Assembly: GCA_024347015.1 (NCBI GenBank)
Contig: AP024890.1
Coordinates: 496,001-560,000, forward strand
Direction: 5' to 3'
Length of the DNA stretch: 64,000 nucleotides
Source of the DNA: Vibrio pectenicida
GTDB lineage: Bacteria; Pseudomonadota; Gammaproteobacteria; Enterobacterales; Vibrionaceae
Shown here in pieces: positions 42,217 to 51,921 of this stretch. Below the pieces are notes generated by a model. That model did no database searches. It was not told the DNA's origin and saw only the letters and a list, made by a program, of their open reading frames with translations. The translations under genes were made by a program, and so were the position numbers. Each line of letters begins with the position of its first letter. Within the stretch, counting starts at the first letter, position 1.

Positions 42217-42501
42217 TTGATATTTTTATTTTTATATATTTTTTATTGTCAGTTCTAACAAAATCACGGTTTTTTTCATAATTTTTTCATCCTTTTTTTT
42301 TAAAACTAGTACATTCTCTGTCTGGCCAATGTCATGGTCCGCTACTACGAAGAATCTCAAGTCTTAGCGAATCTTAATTACAAACTGAATCAGCAAAATC
42401 AAATACGATATTGGCACTGAGGTCCCGAGTTATTAAATGTTGTCTGTTAATTGTTCGGGTGTATAGCATAGGGTAAAAAGAACTGGAAGTAGGGTTGAAC
42501 A
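42217..42501. other. AT-rich leader region upstream of the vtrB-like gene
   Basis: No gene. Long T-rich tracts (TTTTTATTTTTATATATTTTTT and the TTTTTTTTAAAAC area near 42291-42304) should favour H-NS binding and may include the promoter. Known T3SS2 regulation suggests VtrA acts at the vtrB promoter, so this is where I would expect its site; I cannot define it. Confidence 0.4.
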
Positions 42502-43029
42502 ATGGATAGAAATTACGTTCTGGGTAATCAGGTGATTTTTGACATTTTAAAGCGTGAAATAGTTGCAAGTGATCAAGCTGTGAGTTTGGGAGGACGCGAA
42601 GCCGCAATACTGAAGTTGTTATGTGAGCGAGGCAACAAAGTAATTAGTAAAGATGAAATCCATGAAGAAGTATGGGGAAAAGTCTTGGTTAGTGAGACCT
42701 CTCTTACTAAAGCGATTTCAAATTTACGTAAATCACTCAGTTTATTCGAAGGTCTTGCCTGTGAAATAAAAACTGTACCAAAGGAAGGGTATATGCTCAT
42801 TATTGACGAAGAATCTGTAGCAGAATTCTCCGTTGAAGAGATCCCTACATTATCGATTAAAAGTATTGCAAGTTCGGTCAAACCAGTTTCTTCTTCACCT
42901 CAATTACTACTGGCGTCTGAATCTATCGGAAATATTTCAACTGGGGGAGCATTCTGGTTAACCTTGGTTTTCTCTGCATCATTGCTTTCTTCAGCATTAA
43001 CCACAGGAATTTTGCTGATGGTTCGCTGA
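42502..43029 (+). CDS. vtrB: VtrB-like winged-helix membrane regulator of the T3SS
   Basis: 175 residues: an OmpR/ToxR-type winged helix at about 5-103 (GREAAILKLLCERGNKVISK, then VSETSLTKAISNLRKSL and KTVPKEGYML), a short linker, and a single C-terminal transmembrane segment at about 150-173 with almost no periplasmic part. V. parahaemolyticus VtrB (179 residues) has just this structure and activates the T3SS2 operons. Its place between the sctU-to-sctQ operon and the next effector also agrees. It should be under control of the VtrA-like protein at 54091. Confidence 0.8.
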   Translation: MDRNYVLGNQVIFDILKREIVASDQAVSLGGREAAILKLLCERGNKVISKDEIHEEVWGKVLVSETSLTKAISNLRKSLSLFEGLACEIKTVPKEGYMLIIDEESVAEFSVEEIPTLSIKSIASSVKPVSSSPQLLLASESIGNISTGGAFWLTLVFSASLLSSALTTGILLMVR

Positions 43030-43262
43030 AGATCACATTTTGGCATGGGTAACACAGCTCTGGTTACCCATGCCTCCTGATATTTACTATTTAGAATCTT
43101 AGGTTGCAAGAAGAAAAAGTACCCAAACTGTCGGTTAGAATAACAGCGAGATGTATTCCAAGTAGAGTTATAGTTCAAGTCTTATCATAATTAATGACTT
43201 TATCAATAGTGGATTTGCGTGCTTAGATAGTACCTGTTGGTTAAAAAATAACAGGTACCATT

Positions 43263-46200
43263 ATGACATCTTCTTCTATACATTCGTTGAACACTTCAAT
43301 GCCATCTGAAGTAATGTCACATTCCTCAAACATTACGTTTCAGCCTGTAAAACGTCGAGACATTGAGGCAAAAAACTTCGTCGACCTTACTTGTATGGAT
43401 AATAGCCATGGCTTAAAGATGATGGTATCGATTAAAAATGGCCAATTAGTACTCTTAGCAGGAAAAAATAAAGGTTTATTGAGGCAAGCACGTCATTACC
43501 TGTCGTCCAAAAGCAATTACTTTCAATTACAGCTAATTACACCGAAGAATGTAAACGAGTTTAAAGAGTTATGGTTAGGTGATGATGGTAAACTTCATAC
43601 TTTATTTACCACGCCGAACGATGGTGCTGAACAATATCGTGGTACCGTAAATATTGTTGGTCAGTTTGCGGGAGACATGAAGTCCGACTCTTCGCAGAGA
43701 TCATATGATGTTATAGTTGTTAAAGATCTTGAAAGCTGTAAAACACAAGTTGTTCCGACCATAGCTTTGAAAGATGGAAGCCTAGTAAAAGTATTCAAGT
43801 CAGATTCAGGGCAAGGGTATAGTGTCTGCGATAACATTGGAAACTGCGCAGTATTAAATTTAAAAGGATTAAAACTCTCTCAAAGTGAATCTGTCGAACA
43901 TATAAAACCATGTGGTTCATACCTTCAAGTCACTATCAAAAGTGACGATAACAATCAAAAGATAAAGTATTTGGATGCTAGTCATTTAAGCTTGAGCAGT
44001 GATACTCAAAATCTATCTCCCGTTGTAACCGATGAACCACCTGCTGGGTTTGCCCACTTTAATGTCAATAACAGTGGTCACTTTGCTAATGCTAATCCTT
44101 TTGTTAGCAAAAAGTTCAAACATATTGGTAACCAGTATATTCCCTTATCAGGATGGATTGATGGAATAAAACATCGTTTTACTAGTGGTCAACTTAAATC
44201 TAAGCAAGGACGCAAAAAAGACGCTCGTCTATCTTATTTAAAAATGGCAGATCCAGGCATACATACTGCTGGTCGTTGGGTGAAAGAAAGAGTTAATCAT
44301 CGTAAGCCTTCACAAGCTTTGATTTCACTGACATCAGACATCAATTCAGAACTCATGAGTTTAAGGCGCTTTCAATTTGAGTGGAATTGGGAAGTGGGAG
44401 CTGAGAATACAGCGACTAGCAGTAAAAACACGGACTTTCGATTGCGCGAAGTTTTGAAACGCGAGATTTTTCCAGAGGATACTAAAACGGTTGATCTTGC
44501 CTGCTTGGATAAGATTCTTGAAGATAGGCTAAAAAAGCAGTTGGACTTATGTGTTACTACATTAACCAAACTGAGTCCGAGTTTTCAAAGCGAACATGGT
44601 TCTTATGATCAAAAGCTGAAGCCGCGTATTACGGCAATTCAAAAGAAAATAGTTTATCTCACCAGCCACCCTAACTTTACGGAGATGCCTCATCGAGACG
44701 AGGTAGTTCAGATCCAAGCACTGTTAAATACGCTTGTTGAGGCAAATTCCACCCCATTCAAAGAGAAGGACTTAGATCTATACTTACCTTTCATTGAACG
44801 CACGCTCACCAATACCCGGCTTTATCTTGCTACTTTTAAAAGTGAATCTGGTAAGAGTAAAACCCCATACTTATCTGACTTAATTGAGAAACCTAAGATG
44901 ATATTGGTCAATAAATTGGGTATTGAGAATCAATCACAATTATTTAAGGCCGTCAGTCAGAGTATAGCATCATTAAAATCTGCCAAAGAAGTGATCAAAA
45001 CAAGAGTTCGAATAGGTGAATCTATTCTGGATACAAAACGAGGTATCGGGAAAATCTGGAGTAGATGGTTGGGTAGAGATTGCCCAGCAGAACAAATTAC
45101 AACTCAGCTTTACATGCGAACAAGTGCTTTACAAAAAGGTGATTCGTTGACGCTTAGTGCTGAACAAGGGATCAGTGGTTTTGCTGGTATTGCCCATTTC
45201 GGGCTTCCTTATCCTTTAGGAAAAGGTTGGTTTGCAGGCGTCGTAGCCAATTACGAAAAGCACTATGATTGCAAACTTGTCGCCTTAGGTGAGGGGAAAA
45301 CCCAAGTCCAGTTTGTTCGTAAAAGAGAGAAAGGTGCCACAGTAATGGCAGGGACGGGGACTGGTCTAGAGGATTTAACCAAACTGGTTAAATATCAGCA
45401 TGGAGCATTGGTCACTATTATGCCTTTTGAAGCGACATTGGCGATGACGGCAATGAAAGAGAGTGAGCAGAGCTTTGCATTTGATGTTGATAATGGGCAT
45501 TTAAAAGACACCTTGGACTGTATGTTTGGGATTCGAGATTGGAAACCGGGCCTTGAAGAACAATTAGAAAAAAGTCAATTAACTGCCCGAGAGAAGCAAA
45601 AATTTGAACTAGGCGTTTCTGCTAATAGCGAATTCAGGCTTCAATTAGGTATTGATACGTCACCTAATTTTTCAATGGTAGCACCAAGAGCTTATGCAAA
45701 AGCTGGTATAAGCATCGCAGTCTCTCGTAAAGATATACGGGAAATAAAGTTAGGAGAGGAAAATAGCGCATTCCAGCGACGTGACTATGAAAAAGGCGTT
45801 GACGTTGAGTTCAGTAGTGGTGCCAATGTTATGCTATTCCCTCTTCCTGCGCCTTATGCATTGCCGGCTGCGATTGATGAAAAAACATTCATATCGGTGA
45901 AGCCATTGGGTGATGCACTAAAGTCGATACGTACCACAAAGAATCAAACAACAAAATCAGTGCAAGACTTAGTGCCGAAAATGACATGTGCAAAAGTATC
46001 GTCACAAGAACAAACCGCTATGGACGAGGTGATAGAAGGCTACAAAAAACTGATTGAAGAAACTTCTTTGCATCCTGAAGTGAGGAGTATTGCACTTACT
46101 CAGCTTGAGTTGTTATTAAACGCAGGAGAAAAGGGGGCTCATGAAGTGGTAAAAAGTATTGCAGCAGAAGAAATTCCTAATCTTAAGATTCGTTATGATG

Positions 46201-46751
46201 AAAAAATCCAATGGCGATCTCGCTGGGCGGATAATATGCGACGAGTTTTTCATATGAAACCCAAATATTCGACATCTTTTAAACAGATGATGGAGCCTTA
46301 TGCTGGAGGTGCCAAGTTGTTGCGAGAGCTTCGCGCTTCGGCTCAAAGCCAAAGTCAAATGTTAAATGTAAACAAATCTTCTCTAGTAACAGCGACGGCC
46401 AATTATCAAATGCCAATGAGTATTTTACTTTGGCAATATCAACAGACTTTAGAGCGGCTTGAAAGTGCTGATAATAGTAAAAAGGCGCTGAAAACTCTTC
46501 AATCGTTAAATCAGCTGTTAAACAGAAAGGGTGATACTGCACGAGGTTTATATCAATTAGACAAAATAGAATGCTGCCGAGAGTCGTCTTTAAGTCACCA
46601 ACCAGCAGGGATTCTACCAATGGTTCAGGTGAAGCAGAAATCTCAGGTAAAAATGAAAGAGCTCTTGGGTGATATTAAGTTCATATATGATGGGGATATT
46701 ATTGGCGTTAATAATAATCTTGATGTATCAATTATAAATGCATCTGAATAG
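43263..46751 (+). CDS. Large effector candidate resembling the AvrE/DspE superfamily
   Basis: 1162 residues without signal peptide or membrane helix; Ser-rich start. About 35-230 contains repeating 'L..GDDGKLHTLF', 'TIALKDGSLVKVF'-type strands that suit a beta-propeller. Near residue 622 comes ALQKGDSLTLSAEQGISGFA, then FVRKREKGATVMAGTGTGLE near 690, then FAFDVDNGHLKDTLDCMFGI and RDWKPGLEE near 740-762; this order resembles the conserved part of AvrE/DspE/WtsE ('kGDs~~f....G....f......gTG.dl....l~~fl~gl..g'). AvrE proteins act as host-membrane water/solute channels and are 1600-1900 residues, so this is short. Its own promoter region (43030-43262) and lack of adjacent chaperone are noted. Family call is moderate. 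Confidence 0.5.
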   Translation: MTSSSIHSLNTSMPSEVMSHSSNITFQPVKRRDIEAKNFVDLTCMDNSHGLKMMVSIKNGQLVLLAGKNKGLLRQARHYLSSKSNYFQLQLITPKNVNEFKELWLGDDGKLHTLFTTPNDGAEQYRGTVNIVGQFAGDMKSDSSQRSYDVIVVKDLESCKTQVVPTIALKDGSLVKVFKSDSGQGYSVCDNIGNCAVLNLKGLKLSQSESVEHIKPCGSYLQVTIKSDDNNQKIKYLDASHLSLSSDTQNLSPVVTDEPPAGFAHFNVNNSGHFANANPFVSKKFKHIGNQYIPLSGWIDGIKHRFTSGQLKSKQGRKKDARLSYLKMADPGIHTAGRWVKERVNHRKPSQALISLTSDINSELMSLRRFQFEWNWEVGAENTATSSKNTDFRLREVLKREIFPEDTKTVDLACLDKILEDRLKKQLDLCVTTLTKLSPSFQSEHGSYDQKLKPRITAIQKKIVYLTSHPNFTEMPHRDEVVQIQALLNTLVEANSTPFKEKDLDLYLPFIERTLTNTRLYLATFKSESGKSKTPYLSDLIEKPKMILVNKLGIENQSQLFKAVSQSIASLKSAKEVIKTRVRIGESILDTKRGIGKIWSRWLGRDCPAEQITTQLYMRTSALQKGDSLTLSAEQGISGFAGIAHFGLPYPLGKGWFAGVVANYEKHYDCKLVALGEGKTQVQFVRKREKGATVMAGTGTGLEDLTKLVKYQHGALVTIMPFEATLAMTAMKESEQSFAFDVDNGHLKDTLDCMFGIRDWKPGLEEQLEKSQLTAREKQKFELGVSANSEFRLQLGIDTSPNFSMVAPRAYAKAGISIAVSRKDIREIKLGEENSAFQRRDYEKGVDVEFSSGANVMLFPLPAPYALPAAIDEKTFISVKPLGDALKSIRTTKNQTTKSVQDLVPKMTCAKVSSQEQTAMDEVIEGYKKLIEETSLHPEVRSIALTQLELLLNAGEKGAHEVVKSIAAEEIPNLKIRYDEKIQWRSRWADNMRRVFHMKPKYSTSFKQMMEPYAGGAKLLRELRASAQSQSQMLNVNKSSLVTATANYQMPMSILLWQYQQTLERLESADNSKKALKTLQSLNQLLNRKGDTARGLYQLDKIECCRESSLSHQPAGILPMVQVKQKSQVKMKELLGDIKFIYDGDIIGVNNNLDVSIINASE

Positions 46752-46893
46752 TTTCTCTTCATATCTTTCGACATGATGAAAAGTGACTTTTGTTGCTGGC
46801 GCTTGTCTTGGCGTGATTTGTCACCTTTTTTCACTTCTTTCAGCTAATGACTATTGGTAACTTTGTCGAACCTAAACAAGAGGAGCATTAAAT

Positions 46894-47172
46894 ATGCCAA
46901 TGGTAACCCCCCCAGGTGTAGATAACGATGGTCACTTAACCACGAAAGAAGTGAGTGATAACTTTGAGTCATTTATTCAAAACTGTGATGACCAAATCGA
47001 GAAATTCATTAAAGACAATACTGACGCTTCAACTGGTGCGCTTGAACTCTCGGCCTCACAGTCTTTAGAACTTCAGCAACTAATGGCCGATCAGAGTATC
47101 GCGGCACAAACGGGTACTTCAACCCTTAAAGGTGTCAAAGACTCTATTATTGCGGCGGCACGTAATATTTAA
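46894..47172 (+). CDS. sctF: T3SS needle subunit SctF
   Basis: 92 residues, two-helix type. The N-terminal PMVTPPGVDNDGHLTTKEVS is variable and followed by helix one (NFESFIQNCDDQIEKFIKDN), a turn, and helix two (ASQSLELQQLMADQSIAAQT), ending GVKDSIIAAARNI, which is like PrgI/MxiH/YscF/EscF C-termini. It polymerises into the extracellular needle. AGAGGAG is a strong ribosome-binding site, as expected for an abundant product. The N-terminal VDNDGHLTTKE looks like an incomplete EF-hand loop. Confidence 0.85.
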   Translation: MPMVTPPGVDNDGHLTTKEVSDNFESFIQNCDDQIEKFIKDNTDASTGALELSASQSLELQQLMADQSIAAQTGTSTLKGVKDSIIAAARNI

Positions 47173-47223
47173 TTTGGTTGGGGCTAACTAGCCCCGCTAA
47201 TCAGGTGGTTACGAGGATAAGTT

Positions 47224-47913
47224 ATGATTCAGTTACTAAGCCCAGACAATGCGTTTTCCGGAGCTAACCTTGTATTACTACTTGTATTAGCACTGTTGTC
47301 TACCGTGTTCTTTATTTGTTTTTCTGGCTTTGTAAAATATAACATTGTCCTAAATATTATTAAAAATGCGGTAGGGACACAGCAGATCCCGCCAACAATT
47401 GTTGTAAACCTGCTGGCGGCTTTGATGGCGTTAAACAGTATTTGGCCAGACATCAAACCAGGTATAGAACGTATAAAGCCGTATTTTGCTGAGGTACAGC
47501 AAGAAGAACAATTGAACTTTCCTTTAGATCTGGGGCTTGAAGAGGAGAAGCCGAAAAATATTACCATGTATTATTTGGCAAGTAATATTTTTGACTTTTT
47601 CCCTGAACTTTTAAAACGAGCGGAAGATAAGACTAATCAACTGACGGCAATGATTGATATTCCGTTGAATTTTGATGAGGACAGTGACACCTTTAAATTC
47701 TTTTTAGGTAATTTGATTCTTGATCTATACCAGGGATTTGAGCTTGGCCTTAAGCTGTATATGGTGTTTGTAAGTATCGATTTTCTTATTGCTGTGGTGC
47801 TAAGTGGTGTTGGTATGACCATGCTTTCACCTACCGTTATTTCTACGCCAATAAAGCTTGCGGTATTTTACTTCTCTGACAGTTGGACTCTGCTATTTAG
47901 AGCGCTTGGCTAA
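47224..47913 (+). CDS. sctR: T3SS export apparatus protein SctR
   Basis: 229 residues with four membrane segments. FVKYNIVLNIIKNAVGTQQI then PPTIVVNLLAALMALNS matches the SctR/FliP signature ('f.k...vl.llrnalG~qq~PpN~vl.~lAl'). The protein forms the core SctRST helical gate. A ribosome-binding site ACGAGGATAAG precedes it; sctT starts after one base, but sctS is displaced 5 kb downstream. Confidence 0.93.
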   Translation: MIQLLSPDNAFSGANLVLLLVLALLSTVFFICFSGFVKYNIVLNIIKNAVGTQQIPPTIVVNLLAALMALNSIWPDIKPGIERIKPYFAEVQQEEQLNFPLDLGLEEEKPKNITMYYLASNIFDFFPELLKRAEDKTNQLTAMIDIPLNFDEDSDTFKFFLGNLILDLYQGFELGLKLYMVFVSIDFLIAVVLSGVGMTMLSPTVISTPIKLAVFYFSDSWTLLFRALG

Positions 47914-47914
47914 T

Positions 47915-48598
47915 ATGGGTGAGATATTATTTCCAAGTTGGATGCTGTTTGCCGGTTTTTTTCTTTTTCTCAAGATCTATAACCCCACTCGGCTCTATTT
48001 AGACAATATCACTTGCTTGGCAATATCGATAGCGATGGCTATTTTTGTTGATGTAAGTCAGTTTGACCAAATGCCGACCTTTGGCTGGGTGATTGCGGTA
48101 TTTATGTTTGCAGTTTTTTCTTCTGTGCCGTATTGGATAAGTGGCACCGTCGGAAGTGTAATTCAGCAGTTGCTGCTTTTGAATGAGCAGTCAGTGCAGG
48201 ATAAGCGTTTTACAGATGAGTCCGAGGCGTTAGCCAAGTTTGGAAGTCTAACATTTTTAGTATACGCGCTTCAAAGTGGCACTTTATTTCGTCCCATTGT
48301 AGAGGTGATTACTCAGGGTAAGACGGATACGGGCGGACTTGATTTTGAAGCACTATACTTACTAGTTACCAATAGCCTAAAAATGATGGTTATTGTAGCG
48401 GGTAAGTACATCATCATAATGCTGACTATTACGGTTTGCTGTGGGTATGTTGACCTGTTTTTTAAAAAGGCGTCGCTATCACTATTTGTTACACCGAATA
48501 TTAAAGCGATAGTGGTGATCGTATTGTTAAATCTCTGGTTGTTACATGACCAGTATTATGTGTTTAAACAAATGATGCACGAGGTAGGTTATGACTAG
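47915..48598 (+). CDS. sctT: T3SS export apparatus protein SctT
   Basis: 227 residues from ATG 47915, one base after the sctR stop; an earlier in-frame ATG at 47858 is inside sctR and is not preferred. Multiple membrane segments with LLLNEQSVQDKRFTDESEAL and the C-terminal TVCCGYVDLFFKKASLSLFV, typical of SctT/FliR/SpaR. Usual length is about 255. Part of the SctRST gate. Confidence 0.88.
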   Translation: MGEILFPSWMLFAGFFLFLKIYNPTRLYLDNITCLAISIAMAIFVDVSQFDQMPTFGWVIAVFMFAVFSSVPYWISGTVGSVIQQLLLLNEQSVQDKRFTDESEALAKFGSLTFLVYALQSGTLFRPIVEVITQGKTDTGGLDFEALYLLVTNSLKMMVIVAGKYIIIMLTITVCCGYVDLFFKKASLSLFVTPNIKAIVVIVLLNLWLLHDQYYVFKQMMHEVGYD

Positions 48599-48851
48599 GG
48601 TTGATATGGTTAACACAACAGCACTAGCTGCGAAGAGTACGGAACAGTCTGAGTTTGATGCTATTGCTCAAGAAATCGAGAAAAGCGAAAATATAAATAA
48701 TGAAATTTCCACTAAAAATGGAGATGAGCCAACTGTCTCTGACGAAGAAATCGCTGATATGATAGTAACCCAAGGTGTGATAAACACCAGTATACGTCAA
48801 ATGAAAGAAAGCCAAGAACGAATTAAAGAGATCCTCAATGAAGAAGTATAA
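48591..48851 (+). CDS. Small helical T3SS-cluster protein of unknown function
   Basis: 86 residues, acidic and helical with a coiled-coil end (TSIRQMKESQERIKEILNEE). It overlaps sctT by eight bases and sctC by 14 and has GAGGTAGGTT before its ATG, so it is clearly part of the operon. By size and position between sctT and sctC it might be a needle co-chaperone (EscE/YscE role) or a secreted regulator. T3SS2 of V. parahaemolyticus also has a small gene here. I see no decisive motif. Confidence 0.6.
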   Translation: MTRVDMVNTTALAAKSTEQSEFDAIAQEIEKSENINNEISTKNGDEPTVSDEEIADMIVTQGVINTSIRQMKESQERIKEILNEEV

Positions 48852-50304
48852 AAAACTAATACTACTTTGCTTGGTTCTACTTGCTCCAATGACTCAAGCC
48901 GAAGTATTGATTAAACAGCAAGACATAAACTTACAAACTGCATTAAAAGCGATTGCTAAAGATATGCAAGTTAAATTAGTTGATGATATCGATAGTAAAA
49001 CAGAACGTCAGCTGATAACACAGACGCTATCAGGCAACGGCCCGCAGCTTTTAGAGCAGCTTTCTGAAGTTTACGATTTTGATTGGTATGTCTATGGTGG
49101 GACCCTTACAGTACAATCAGGCCAAGCGTATATCAACTATTCGTACAAACCACGTAATATAAAACCTAAAGCTTTACTCAGAGAGCTAAAACAAACATTT
49201 AATATCAGTGCAACAACCAAGGTTAAACTGGTTGAGCGCGGTAATTCTATTTTGTTCTCTGGTACAAGAAAGTTTGTTAATGATGCGGTAGGCTACGCCA
49301 CTATGGTCGATCGCAACCAGTTTTTAGAAAATGGTAACGATCTTCAGTTGGCTAGAATTAACTTTCATTATATTTCTGTAGTTGATCGCCAGATTGATAC
49401 TTTCGGTAGTTCGGTGGTATTTCCAGGTGCAATGAGTTTGATTTCTTCTGCGATTATCAATATTGGTCAATTCCAAAATGTGAGTAACGGCGAAGCGATT
49501 GAGAAAGCGTACAAAGTAAAGCTCAAAAATAGTGATAAACAAGAGCTGGAAGAAGAAGAAAAAACATCTAAAGTACAACCACTCCCTAGTTCTAACGCGT
49601 TGTTAATTCGTGGTACACCTGCAGAAGTTAAACTTGCGAAACGCATTGCAGCTTTGATTGATGTTAAACGTAAGCAGTTGTTATTTTCACTCAAGGTTTA
49701 TGATATTTCGGTGACACGTGGTGAAGATCTTGGCGTAGATTTTAATGGTAGTAGAGGCATCTATGACATTGTGGTTAATCCGTTTACTGAGACAAAAGAA
49801 TTCCTACAAAATTTTCAGGCACTTTCATCCAATGGTGTTGCTCGTGGAGTGTATGAGACTAATCTGCTGATTCTTGAAAACCAGCAAGGCCATTTTGGGA
49901 AGAAAGAAACCGCTACTATTAAGCTTGTCTCTGTCGAGGAAGTTCAGACGCAAGAAATAGAAGCCGATAACAGCCTATATGTTACAGGTCGCTTGCTACC
50001 TTCTGGAAGTGTTCAGGCAAAAATTCGCTATATAGAAGAAGCGTTAGACGATGATGAAGGTAGTGATAACGCTATTGCCGAGCCACCTCGTGTGAGTTCA
50101 CAGTCATTAGAATCTGAGGTTTATATACACCCTGATCAAACGGTTGTTCTAGGTGGATTTGATAATACTGAAACTCAGTCAACAGAGACGGGTGTACCAG
50201 TACTATCTAGTATTCCTTTACTTGGTGAGTTATTTAAAAGCACCAATGAAACTAAGCGCAAGTACAAACGATATGTGTCTATTTCGTATGAGGTTGTTGA
50301 GTAA
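48838..50304 (+). CDS. sctC: T3SS outer-membrane secretin SctC
   Basis: 488 residues: signal peptide (about 1-21, ending TQA), N0 domain (LQTALKAIAKDMQVKLVDDI), N1 and N3-like parts, then the secretin barrel (about 260-488) ending with SQSLESEVYIHPDQTVVLGG and TGVPVLSSIPLLGELFKS, the classic secretin C-terminal block. Forms the 15-mer outer-membrane ring. It is shorter than InvG or YscC (560-600) and lacks the C-terminal pilotin-binding extension, so a pilotin may not be needed. It overlaps the next gene by one base. Confidence 0.93.
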   Translation: MKKYKKLILLCLVLLAPMTQAEVLIKQQDINLQTALKAIAKDMQVKLVDDIDSKTERQLITQTLSGNGPQLLEQLSEVYDFDWYVYGGTLTVQSGQAYINYSYKPRNIKPKALLRELKQTFNISATTKVKLVERGNSILFSGTRKFVNDAVGYATMVDRNQFLENGNDLQLARINFHYISVVDRQIDTFGSSVVFPGAMSLISSAIINIGQFQNVSNGEAIEKAYKVKLKNSDKQELEEEEKTSKVQPLPSSNALLIRGTPAEVKLAKRIAALIDVKRKQLLFSLKVYDISVTRGEDLGVDFNGSRGIYDIVVNPFTETKEFLQNFQALSSNGVARGVYETNLLILENQQGHFGKKETATIKLVSVEEVQTQEIEADNSLYVTGRLLPSGSVQAKIRYIEEALDDDEGSDNAIAEPPRVSSQSLESEVYIHPDQTVVLGGFDNTETQSTETGVPVLSSIPLLGELFKSTNETKRKYKRYVSISYEVVE

Positions 50305-51566
50305 TGCTAAATCATTTCTTCAAGGTTAAAGAGTCTTATCAGGATACGGTTATTTGCCATGTTTCGGTAGATACTTTTGTTGGACAGGAGTGTTTTATCA
50401 GCACAGTTACTGGTGAAAGCATTCGTGGTGAAGTTATGAAAGTTGCAGGGCTGAGAGTGGAGATTAAACTGCTTCAGCCTGGTGCTGTGCAACGGGGTGC
50501 TAAAGTGGAGATCACTCCTAGGCGCTTTTGCTTCCCGCTTAATGAGGAGGCACTAGTCGGTAAAGTTATAAACTGCTATGGAGAATCGATTTACGGTGAT
50601 GATTATCTAAATCAGCCAGGCCAGTTTGAAGATTTACCGATTGCCGTTGAGCCTATTCCGTTAAATATTCGAGCTCCGATCGAAAAGGTGTTTCCAACTA
50701 AGCTAAAAATTATTGATGGCCTTTTCACTATTGGTGAAGGTCAACGCGTAGGCTTATTTGCACCAGCAGGTGCTGGTAAAACGACCACAGTCTCCATTAT
50801 GGCAAATAACATGGATGCAGATGTGGTGATCTTCGCCATGATTGGAGAACGTGCTCGTGAAGTGGTTGAATTCCTTGAAGGAGAAATCGGCCCAGAGGTT
50901 ATCCAAAAGTCAATTACCATTGTGTCGACTTCTGAAGCAAATCCTTTGGAAAAGGTACGTTCAGGGTTGGTCGCGGTATCTATTGCTCGCCATTATATGG
51001 AGCAAGGCAAGAAGGTCGTGTTGTATTTTGACTCTTTGACCCGTTTCGCTCGCGCTCAAGCAATGCTTGATAATACTCCAATTAAAGGGGGCATACCTAT
51101 TGGGGTGTCACTCGCTTTATCTCGTTTAGTGGAGAGTTGCGGTAATTCAATTCATGGCTCGGTAACAGGAATATTCACAGTCTTAATTGAAAAGGAAATT
51201 GATGACGACCCTATTGCGCACGAGGTGAAATCACTAATTGATGGACACTTGGTGTATTCAACAATGATTGCTTCAACTGGACGTTATCCTGCGATAGATG
51301 TTTTGAAGAGTAAGAGCCGTTTACAAAACAAGGTTCAAAGTGATGATTATGTTCGATTATCTGAACGAGTAAAAGACATGATATATCGATATTTCAATGT
51401 CGAACTCCTGATTCGGGTCGGTGAATATGAAAAAGGTAACGATCTGGAAACAGACGAGGCGATAGATAGATATCCTCACATTATGTCGTTCCTAAAACAA
51501 GGGTTCGATGGAGTTGAATATGAACAAACCCTCGAAGCAATGGAAGGAATTTGGTCAGCTTATTGA
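50304..51566 (+). CDS. sctN: T3SS ATPase SctN
   Basis: 420 residues. Walker A APAGAGKTT lies at about 153-161, ERAREV is present near 180, and Walker B is in KVVLYFDSLTRFARAQ near 235. The C-terminal domain ends in the helical hairpin used for chaperone binding. It unfolds and releases substrates from chaperones at the base of the export gate. Directly after sctC (one-base overlap), and overlaps sctO by about 47 bases. Confidence 0.95.
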   Translation: MLNHFFKVKESYQDTVICHVSVDTFVGQECFISTVTGESIRGEVMKVAGLRVEIKLLQPGAVQRGAKVEITPRRFCFPLNEEALVGKVINCYGESIYGDDYLNQPGQFEDLPIAVEPIPLNIRAPIEKVFPTKLKIIDGLFTIGEGQRVGLFAPAGAGKTTTVSIMANNMDADVVIFAMIGERAREVVEFLEGEIGPEVIQKSITIVSTSEANPLEKVRSGLVAVSIARHYMEQGKKVVLYFDSLTRFARAQAMLDNTPIKGGIPIGVSLALSRLVESCGNSIHGSVTGIFTVLIEKEIDDDPIAHEVKSLIDGHLVYSTMIASTGRYPAIDVLKSKSRLQNKVQSDDYVRLSERVKDMIYRYFNVELLIRVGEYEKGNDLETDEAIDRYPHIMSFLKQGFDGVEYEQTLEAMEGIWSAY

Positions 51567-51921
51567 TATTGTTGATATTCGTATTGGTAAGCAGCAAAGG
51601 AAGTTAATTAAGCTAAAAAAGCAGCATCAAGATCTCCTAAGTATTATTGAACAGAAGTGGCAGCAGATAGAGCAACAACAGCAGCACTTAAAAGGACTTA
51701 ATGTCACTGATGAGGCAGATGCACTTAGGCTTCTTTTTATGAGGAGAGAGAGCACAAAATCAGCTATTGAATCGCTGTTTTTCGATGCATCTATTAATCG
51801 TCAAGATGCGGAAGAAGTGGCGTTGGAAATAACGGAAGTTGAAGCTGAGAAGAGAAGGCTTGAAAAGCGAAAGGATGCACTGAGTGAACTTCGAGAAGAG
51901 TTGAGGTACGTAAAGTCATGA
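51520..51921 (+). CDS. sctO: T3SS stalk protein SctO
   Basis: 133 residues from ATG 51520; an ATG four codons earlier is possible. Nearly all of it is coiled coil (QQRKLIKLKKQHQDLLSIIE, later EVEAEKRRLEKRKDALSELR), like YscO/InvI/EscO and FliJ, which sit in the ATPase ring as a central stalk. It begins inside the end of sctN and overlaps sctP by four bases. Confidence 0.85.
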   Translation: MNKPSKQWKEFGQLIDIVDIRIGKQQRKLIKLKKQHQDLLSIIEQKWQQIEQQQQHLKGLNVTDEADALRLLFMRRESTKSAIESLFFDASINRQDAEEVALEITEVEAEKRRLEKRKDALSELREELRYVKS

